Position numbers and translations under genes: made by a program. Below, piece after piece: positions 58,147 to 64,000 of a DNA stretch of 64,000 nt. A model generated the notes under the pieces. The model was not told where the DNA came from. It saw only the letters and a program-made list of their open reading frames with translations, and searched no databases. Positions within the stretch are counted from its first letter, which is position 1, and every line of letters begins with the position of its first letter. Source of the DNA: an uncultured Clostridia bacterium (GTDB taxonomy: Bacteria > Bacillota > Clostridia > Christensenellales > Borkfalkiaceae); the NCBI GenBank assembly GCA_934272745.1, contig CAKQSI010000002.1:28372-92371 (forward strand), in the 5' to 3' direction.

Positions 58147-59542
58147 CTACGCTTGCCGATGGTTTGAGCGTACCGTCTACAATAATATACTTAATCTTGT
58201 TTTTGATTTCTATGTCTAATTTGTTATATTTCTCGATAAAGTTTTCTATTTTTTTATGGTTTCCATTATCAATAATAAGGTAAATTGCACGATGTGCTTC
58301 TTCTTGTGCCATATAAATGGGTAATTGAACATCAAAGCCATGCTCTAATTGATTATTAGAAGAAAGTTTAACTTCTACTAAAACTTTTTGATTACATCCA
58401 CGAGATAATTTGAAGTCTATTGCGCCACGTCCTTTATTCGTTTCAGGCGACAAATCAATATTATTTGCTTTGCAATATGAGTCAGCAATACCGAGAAATA
58501 GTAATTGCGCCGCCGATTCGTGCTTCGGTTTCTTATCATCGTATAACAGTCTATTCAAGCCATTATCTTCAACCAATTTTTTGAACTGTGAACATATTAA
58601 TGTTGTTGTTTCCTCAATATCATCAACAGTGTTAACGGTTTTATCTAATTCCAACGGATATTTGTCGACAAATTCTTTTGCTGTTGTATACCAAACATAT
58701 TCACCTGATTGAGATTTATTGAAATCAAATGCTTCGCGCGGGGCAGATTTATAGGCTGCTATTAAAGCATCACGAAAATCTTTATTTCCTATCATCATGG
58801 TGCGAATATCTGATTTTGTAAATTTTTTTGAATTGTCTATATCTATATACTTATTTATTTCATCTCTTACCCTTTGGTTTTCGGCGCATACATAATCAAT
58901 ATCCTCAAAAGATTTTGCAATAGGCAATGGACTTAAAATTATTTCAGGTAGCAATAGAAGTGGCTTACGATTATATGGATTTATAATCATTTGATAAGAT
59001 TGTTTTTCAATAATAAAGCTTGTTGTATTTATACCTAATTTGCTAACGATACGATTTGTATACTTATAAATATCCTCACGAAGAATATACGTTATTAAAT
59101 CGCTTATTCTATCACAACCTACACGCTCTTGAAAAACGCCTAAAAGTTCAAAAAGTTCAGGGGCATCAGCACCAGCGTCTACAAGTTCTTTTATTGTTGA
59201 AAGTATTGATTCTCGTAATTTTGCACCGATTGCATTTCCATCAGTACTTTCGTCAGCATATCCAAGGCAGGTACCCGTTATCTCCTTAAAAGACAGCATT
59301 TTATCGGCTTTCTTCCAACACATATCTTTTCTTACTTTACTATGCTTTAATAAAAGAATAATAGATGAGAAAAACTTGGTTATCTTTTCTCGAGCGTTAA
59401 TAAACTCGGGTTCACTGCATAATCCTATTAATGCAGGGTCTATAAAAAATCTAGTATCTAAATCTATGATAGGGTCAAATGTTTTATTTGATTTTAATAA
59501 ATCTCTTTTTATATTGAAATTATCTGTAAAAGAAATCGGCAT
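58142..59542 (-). CDS. Putative PD-(D/E)XK nuclease-like defence protein
   Basis: 466 residues, AT-rich codons unlike the first 58 kb. The N-terminal 370 residues are an unrecognised mostly helical region. The C-terminal part has GAIDFKLSRG...VLVEVKLSSN (about 383-403), a D...E-x-K arrangement typical of PD-(D/E)XK nucleases, then QLPIYMAQEEAHRAIYLIID. Large proteins of this build occur in restriction and anti-phage loci; the activity here is inferred. GGGGGATTAT precedes the ATG at 59542. It sits alone on the minus strand beside tRNA-Leu. Confidence 0.6.
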   Translation of the reverse strand: MPISFTDNFNIKRDLLKSNKTFDPIIDLDTRFFIDPALIGLCSEPEFINAREKITKFFSSIILLLKHSKVRKDMCWKKADKMLSFKEITGTCLGYADESTDGNAIGAKLRESILSTIKELVDAGADAPELFELLGVFQERVGCDRISDLITYILREDIYKYTNRIVSKLGINTTSFIIEKQSYQMIINPYNRKPLLLLPEIILSPLPIAKSFEDIDYVCAENQRVRDEINKYIDIDNSKKFTKSDIRTMMIGNKDFRDALIAAYKSAPREAFDFNKSQSGEYVWYTTAKEFVDKYPLELDKTVNTVDDIEETTTLICSQFKKLVEDNGLNRLLYDDKKPKHESAAQLLFLGIADSYCKANNIDLSPETNKGRGAIDFKLSRGCNQKVLVEVKLSSNNQLEHGFDVQLPIYMAQEEAHRAIYLIIDNGNHKKIENFIEKYNKLDIEIKNKIKYIIVDGTLKPSASVA

Positions 59543-59710
59543 ATAATCCCCCTAATATTTTTCTTAATTATACTGCATTTAGGGCTAAAAGTCAAGTTAA
59601 GTATACTATATCTAGTGTGTAATGCAAAATTGTGTTTTTTATAGACTCTTCCAATGCATCGTCCGATTTATCGCCTTTCGTCTGCGTTTGTAGCACAGCG
59701 AAAAGCGTAA

Positions 59711-59784
59711 GTCAACGGCAAAAATTTTTACCTAAAACTTTGAAAATGCCAACTATAACGTAAAAATTTTTACTAGTCGTTGAC
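59711..59784. repeat. Imperfect inverted repeat in island
   Basis: GTCAACGGCAAAAATTTTTAC (split into 59711-59717 and 59719-59731 parts) faces GTAAAAATTTTTACTAGTCG then TTGAC (59760-59784). It lies in the 339-base spacer before the sigma-like gene and may be a protein-binding site of the element. Confidence 0.6.
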
Positions 59785-59881
59785 TTCCGTCTAACCGACT
59801 ACAAGGTAAAACCCCTTCTATCTTTCCCCGGTGCTACTTCCGTTTTTGCCGAAAGGCGAAATAAATCGGAGGTAAAGTACA

Positions 59882-60501
59882 ATGAAAGAAGTAAACAAAG
59901 GTGTTTTGGATAACGATATGGTTATCTCGGCAGAAAACATACAGGAAATGGGCGAAGTCATCGCCTTGACCTGTATTAAAACGGTAATCGTCCGTTCAGG
60001 CAAGGATTTGCACTATCTATACAAAGGACTATTACGAGATATGAACCGCTCAAAAGACGATCTTTCGCCGTTCTCAAACGCGTATGATTTGCGCAAGAGG
60101 CGATGTTATTTTTATGTCAACATATAGGCGAGAAACTCGGTGATAACTACATAACGAAATACGGAAAGGTTGTTACAGTTAAAAGCGCTTGTTATCGTTG
60201 CGCCGATAATTATTTGCAAAAGCAATACACGCGCCATTTATCAAACACAATAAGCCTTGACGAGCGAATTACGGCTAAGCCCGAAACAATACTCGACGAC
60301 GAGCAGAAAAACGATTATACAGTCGTTGACGGGCTTATATCAAAGATGAAACTCACCACCGCTGAATACGAAACGTTATGTGCCTATATGGCAGGACTTA
60401 CTTATCTCGAAGTAACACGCCTTTTGAATGTAAACCGCACGACGATTTGGCGTAGGCAAAACAGTATCCGCAAAAAATATTTGCTTGCTACTTCATTTTG
60501 A
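59882..60501 (+). pseudogene. Sigma-70-like factor of a mobile element, frameshifted
   Basis: Two overlapping frames make one protein of about 206 residues. The first frame (59882-60127) reads to ...SPFSNAYDL and then turns to nonsense; the second (60103-60501) continues with MLFLCQHIGEKLGDN and ends in a region-4-like helix-turn-helix (TYLEVTRLLNVNRTTIWRRQ). Adding one G at about 60091 restores DLAQEAMLFLCQH, the usual sequence of such sigma-like proteins from conjugative and integrative elements. GGAGGTAAAG precedes the ATG. Either a real one-base deletion or a sequencing error. Confidence 0.75.
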
Positions 60502-60549
60502 ACGGCAGTAAAACTTTAGCCCGACTTTATACGGTCGGGCTATAAATAT

Positions 60550-61683
60550 TCATTTGCTTGATTTTAAGCGATTATGTTCCTTGCAAAGCATTTGACAGTT
60601 GTCAATATTGGTTTTTCCGCCTTCCACCCAAGGCGTTATATGATCACCTTCCATTTCCTCATACTCATAATGAGTTTTTTCTCTGTGTTCGGCGACACAA
60701 TGAGGGCATATACCTTTTTGCATTTCATATTTTTGACGTTTAATATCGTCATCAAATTGCCTTAAATTGAGATATTTAAGTTTGCGAGACAAAACATATA
60801 AGTAAATACCTTTTTTATTTTCGACTTCGCTGTCGAGCATAAGACGGGATATTTCTTCTTCGAGTTTGTTTGCATCGAGCGGTAAGGAAGAAAACTCGTT
60901 ATACATCAATCCCCAATCAAGCCCACACATTTCACGGCGATATTTTTTGAATTTGACTTTAACCCAATCAATCACATTTTTGAAATAAAACCACAATTCG
61001 TCTGCATTTTCGTCGTGCTGATGTTCAAGCATATATTGTTCTATGCTTTTGTTCTCTTTTGCGGATATCCACTTCAGCGCAAGTTCCAAAAGTCCTTGTC
61101 TGTTGACTTCTGCCTTGTAATATCCTTTTGCCGTTAAACTTGCAACGCAATTATTTTTACTGAAATACGATTTTGCGCTTGTAAGCCATGTTCCCGTATA
61201 ATTTGCATTCCGCAATTCTTGCTCGGTAAGTTTTAGTCCAGCAATGTTAATTACTCTAAACCACGCAAGGCGTTCTTCATCATTACCCTCACAAAAATAA
61301 ACAAGCAATTTATAGTCAAGTATCCTACCTTTTTCCGTCTGTGTTAAATTTCCAAATTTTTTCGGGGTAAGCACTCCAGCAACATCTACCTCGACGGAAA
61401 AATCGTTGTTGACGTATTGACAAAAACTTACGGTGCGTTGTTGTCCGTCCAAAACTTCAAACGTTCCGTCCTCGTTTTTTACCCAATACATAACGTTAAG
61501 AGGAAAGCCCTTGTTGATTGTTGCGATAACGGCATTACGCTCTTTTTCGCCGTAAACAAATTCACGCTGATATTTTGGACGAATATTTAATTTTCCGTCA
61601 TATCCGATAACACCGTTTTCGGCATTATCAACATAGTTTTTTACCACGTCTCTAATCGGTATTTCATGCAATTCTATTTTCAT
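60550..61683 (-). CDS. DUF262-HNH nuclease (GmrS/D-like single protein)
   Basis: 377 residues. N-terminal DUF262 ParB-like nucleotide-hydrolysing domain with the signature VLDGQQRTVSF (about 73-83), a helical middle, and a C-terminal HNH nuclease (CPHC near 330; EGDHITPW near 350; NCQMLCKEHN at the end). Similar proteins are modification-dependent or modification-paired nucleases in defence islands. It follows the methyltransferase with a four-base overlap, so they form a unit. No damage is seen in this gene. Confidence 0.85.
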   Translation of the reverse strand: MKIELHEIPIRDVVKNYVDNAENGVIGYDGKLNIRPKYQREFVYGEKERNAVIATINKGFPLNVMYWVKNEDGTFEVLDGQQRTVSFCQYVNNDFSVEVDVAGVLTPKKFGNLTQTEKGRILDYKLLVYFCEGNDEERLAWFRVINIAGLKLTEQELRNANYTGTWLTSAKSYFSKNNCVASLTAKGYYKAEVNRQGLLELALKWISAKENKSIEQYMLEHQHDENADELWFYFKNVIDWVKVKFKKYRREMCGLDWGLMYNEFSSLPLDANKLEEEISRLMLDSEVENKKGIYLYVLSRKLKYLNLRQFDDDIKRQKYEMQKGICPHCVAEHREKTHYEYEEMEGDHITPWVEGGKTNIDNCQMLCKEHNRLKSSK

Positions 61684-62747
61684 TTGCTTTTTCTCCTAAT
61701 AACAATCCTAAAGTATTTTGCTTTTCCACAAATATTGCAAGTATGGGAGTGCTCCTTTCTAACAGAATCATTGGTTGCAAATATGTCAAATAAAGAATAC
61801 CTGTTTATTGCATCAATGATTTCAAACTGATTAGGATTGTATTTATCCAAAAACGTGATTGGCACGCCCATGGGCTCATAATAATCACAAGGGATGTCCA
61901 CAACTTTATCAACGTTTATAGCGGGATAATTGTCAAAAGTCGGATATTCGTTAGGCGCATATTCTTTGTAAAGAGTAATATTTTCGTGTCGTTTAGTAGT
62001 GTCAAGGTTAGTAAACCAGCAAATGTTACCAAATTTTGCCATGCGTTGTCCTTTTTCATTTGTGTAAACATTATCTTTTACAAAAGTTTTAGGAACCAAA
62101 AATTCTTGTGCACCACATTTATATCCGAGCCACATTTTATTATCTTTTAACAAATGGAATATATCTTGATATGTGATAGCATTTTGATTACCAATTATAA
62201 TAAATTTTTTATTGTACGCAATCAATTACTCGACATATTCTCTAAAAAGCGAAAACGGAGGATTAGTTACTACAATATCGGCTACTTTTAAGAGTTCGAT
62301 ACATTCTTCAGACCTAAAATCACCGTTTCCGTTCAGTAGAGTCATAATATTTTTTTTATTTTTTAGTAAGTATTCCACATCGGATAAATCGACCGCACCA
62401 TCTTGATTATAATCTTCCACCTCACAAATTTCTATTTTGTAGGCGCGCCTATGCGTATTTGGAATTCTCTTTTCTTGTATATCCGGAAAAATTGATAGTT
62501 GCGAATAGGCAATAGGAGAACTATCGTAACAAGTGGCAATCAGTTTTTTCAAACCGAGAATGTTAAAATTCATCGCAAAATACTTGAAAAAATTGCTTTC
62601 ATACGGATCATCGCAATTGCAAAAAATAATTTTTCCAGACAATTGTTCTTTGTAATGTTTCAGTTCGTTTTCGATATCTGCAAGCTGTGTATAAAATTCA
62701 TCTTGCTTCGCGCGATCCGCTTGTCTCAAACTCTTATTTCCTGCCAT
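61680..62747 (-). pseudogene. EcoRI-type adenine-specific DNA methyltransferase split by an in-frame TAA
   Basis: From the ATG at 62747 (GAGGTG upstream) the frame reads MAGNKSLRQADRAKQDEFYT and continues to VVTNPPFSLFREYVE, where a TAA at 62226-62228 interrupts it; the same frame goes on with LIAYNKKFIIIGNQNAITYQ to a stop at 61680. Both halves belong to the EcoRI-family adenine methyltransferases (PF13651): FCNCDDPYESNFFKYF in the first, the NPPF catalytic motif at the break. Relatives have Gln at the break, so one CAA to TAA change explains it. The downstream half could start at TTG but has no ribosome site. The unbroken protein would have 355 residues. Confidence 0.85.
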
Positions 62748-62751
62748 ATAA

Positions 62752-62940
62752 TTGATGCACCTCAACTTTTCTTTTAGTGCATCAATCAAACTATTCCGTG
62801 TACGCATTTGGCTTGAACGTGCATCAAAAAAACGGCAATATCACAACAATTCATACACAAGCAGTCAATACGCCTTGATTTTTGCAGAAAAATTTGCTAT
62901 AATAATTAAAAAGTGTGCATCAATTAGTTTGTTTGATGCA
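62752..62940. repeat. Five copies of TGCATCAA around the methyltransferase start
   Basis: TGCATCAA or its complement at 62752-62759, 62778-62785, 62820-62827, 62916-62923 and 62933-62940. The first two lie in the ribosome-site region of the methyltransferase, the last two form the arms of the hairpin below. They may be binding sites for an element-encoded regulator or integrase. Confidence 0.55.
62875..62903 (+). promoter_or_regulatory. Strong promoter for a very short transcript
   Basis: TTGATT (62875-62880), 17-base spacer, TATAAT (62898-62903). The hairpin at 62908-62948 begins within a few bases of the expected start point. Confidence 0.6.
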
Positions 62941-62948
62941 CACTTTTT
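62908..62948. terminator. 16-base perfect hairpin with T tail between integrase and methyltransferase
   Basis: AAAAAGTGTGCATCAA and its complement with a nine-base loop, T run on both strands. Likely terminator of the integrase gene on the minus strand; on the plus strand it would end a transcript of about 40 bases. Confidence 0.7.
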
Positions 62949-62957
62949 GTTTGTGAT

Positions 62958-63884
62958 TTATAATAACTTTCCTAATCGATTCATCATATCTACCTTGTGC
63001 TCCAAAAGAGAGTGAGCATATCGGTTAAGCGTAATCGTTGCATTCTTATGTCCTAATAATTCCGAAAGAGTTTTAACGTCCATACCGCATTCCATTGCAC
63101 GAGTAGCGAACGTATGTCTTAAGGAGTGAAAGCCTTTATGCGGAATATTCAGTTTTTTCAGCAGAAATTCAAAAGTTCGTTGATACGAGCGCACAAATAC
63201 GGGCTTGTCGCCGTCGGCTACAATATATTCGCATTGTGAACGCTTTTTCACTCCTTTCAGCAGGGGCAATAATTGTTTCGGCAATGGGATTACACGCCGA
63301 GAATGGACGGTTTTGGGGCTGTCGGTGATACGGCTATGTTTTTGTCCGTCGTTCCCGTCGTGGCAGGTTTTAGACACAAATAATAATCCCTTGCCAAAAT
63401 CTATATCGTTCCAAGTAAGCGCAAGTAATTCGCCGATGCGCAGGCCCGTGTAAAGGCATAATACAATACCGAACAGTTTATCTTTGCCGCTGTTCAATAT
63501 GTAATTTTCAATCTTTTTCTGCTCCGAAACGGAAAAGCAGTCCACCTGTTTTTCTTTCGTTTTGGGGCGTTTTATTTTATTTGCAATGTACTCGCTTGCA
63601 ATACCGACCAGATTTGCCGTTTTCAACGAATTCTGAATGACGGATATAACCGTATTGACAAAGTTAGGCGACAACTCTTTGCCGGTTCGCAGATTACCGC
63701 TGTTCAACAATTCTGTAACGAACGACTGCAAAACGATGGCTGTTAAATCGTTTACGTCAATTTCACCTATTTTAGTTGCAATGTGCGTGCGGATAAGTTG
63801 CGAATAACGGATATATGTACGCTCCTTGCTACTTGGTTTTATGTAATTTTCCAGCCATATATTAAGCCATTCTATGTATTTCAT
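62958..63884 (-). CDS. int: Tyrosine recombinase/integrase of the island
   Basis: 308 residues. SAM-like DNA-binding N-terminus (about 1-100), then the catalytic domain with Arg in TGLRIGELLALTW (about 146-158), HSLRHTFATRAME (His/Arg, about 252-264), LLGHKNATITLNRYAH (His and nucleophile Tyr, about 276-291). All catalytic residues are present, so it looks active. It lies at the right side of the AT-rich segment, reading towards the methyltransferase. The usual excisionase is not visible. It probably moves the element that carries the nuclease genes; tRNA-Leu at 57.9 kb is a candidate attachment gene. Confidence 0.9.
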   Translation of the reverse strand: MKYIEWLNIWLENYIKPSSKERTYIRYSQLIRTHIATKIGEIDVNDLTAIVLQSFVTELLNSGNLRTGKELSPNFVNTVISVIQNSLKTANLVGIASEYIANKIKRPKTKEKQVDCFSVSEQKKIENYILNSGKDKLFGIVLCLYTGLRIGELLALTWNDIDFGKGLLFVSKTCHDGNDGQKHSRITDSPKTVHSRRVIPLPKQLLPLLKGVKKRSQCEYIVADGDKPVFVRSYQRTFEFLLKKLNIPHKGFHSLRHTFATRAMECGMDVKTLSELLGHKNATITLNRYAHSLLEHKVDMMNRLGKLL

Positions 63885-64000
63885 TTTGCTATTCTCCTAT
63901 GATTTTAATTGATTTTATAAACCTCAAACTCGCAAGGTTTTTGCGACGTTGGCAATTAGGCGTGGCTTGTCTTGATACAAGTCGGCTCGGCTACGCCTCG

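Overview
The window comes from a Gram-positive, endospore-forming Firmicute, probably an uncultured member of the Clostridia with a fairly GC-rich genome. The evidence is a complete spoIIAA-spoIIAB-sigF operon, an mcsA-mcsB-clpC protein quality-control operon, ATP-type PEP carboxykinase, a DUF368 lipid-carrier transporter, many strong Shine-Dalgarno sites and sigma-A type promoters, and U-tailed hairpin terminators. There is no 16S gene, so the genus cannot be named.

Layout. 1-8.2 kb: 5' part of pckA (minus strand), a YitT membrane protein, mcsA-mcsB, clpC and a sugar-phosphate isomerase-like gene. 8.2-16 kb: a TetR regulator behind a long leader, a TerB-like protein with a membrane partner, a GH78-like glycosidase, an MTA/SAH nucleosidase, an M18 aminopeptidase and an SGNH hydrolase. 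16-20 kb: a secreted GH5-like lipoprotein glycosidase and an orphan phage-tail-like beta-helix protein. 20-29.3 kb: a TtcA-like tRNA thiolase, the DUF368 transporter, a patatin, a ComEC-like metallo-beta-lactamase protein with a repeat-derived tail, a second GH78-like enzyme and a PHP phosphoesterase. 29.7-34.4 kb: tRNA-Thr, an XRE regulator divergent from a membrane-anchored protein, a six-tRNA operon and the spoIIA operon. 34.9-41 kb: a RAYT transposase, a mutarotase, an ECF S component plus pyridoxal kinase operon behind an FMN riboswitch, a YlmH-like protein and small proteins. 41.3-50.3 kb: an eight-gene minus-strand operon for a CDP-linked deoxysugar, probably branched and yersiniose-like, with GtrA and GtrB-type membrane partners. 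50.9-57 kb: a GT87-like membrane glycosyltransferase, a YtxC-like protein, a DUF1828 protein and two membrane proteins. 57.3-58 kb: tRNA-Val, -Gly, -Cys and -Leu. 58.1-64 kb: an AT-rich acquired island with a tyrosine integrase, a DUF262-HNH nuclease, an EcoRI-type adenine methyltransferase broken by an in-frame stop, a PD-(D/E)XK-like nuclease and a frameshifted sigma-like factor.

The most notable observations are these. (1) The sugar operon combines glucose-1-phosphate cytidylyltransferase, CDP-glucose 4,6-dehydratase, the iron-sulfur/PMP 3-dehydrase, a thiamine-diphosphate enzyme and an HpcH-type aldolase. (2) The FMN riboswitch controls what looks like a vitamin B6 operon, with a hairpin covering the ribosome binding site. 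(3) The RAYT gene carries two copies of its own REP palindrome, in opposite orientation, in frame inside its coding sequence, and related REPs lie in intergenic DNA. (4) Low-complexity Ala/Ser/Glu/Gly/Asn-rich tails are attached to many unrelated proteins, while intergenic regions are full of short tandem duplications. (5) The restriction-like island looks partly inactivated, with the methyltransferase broken beside an apparently intact nuclease.
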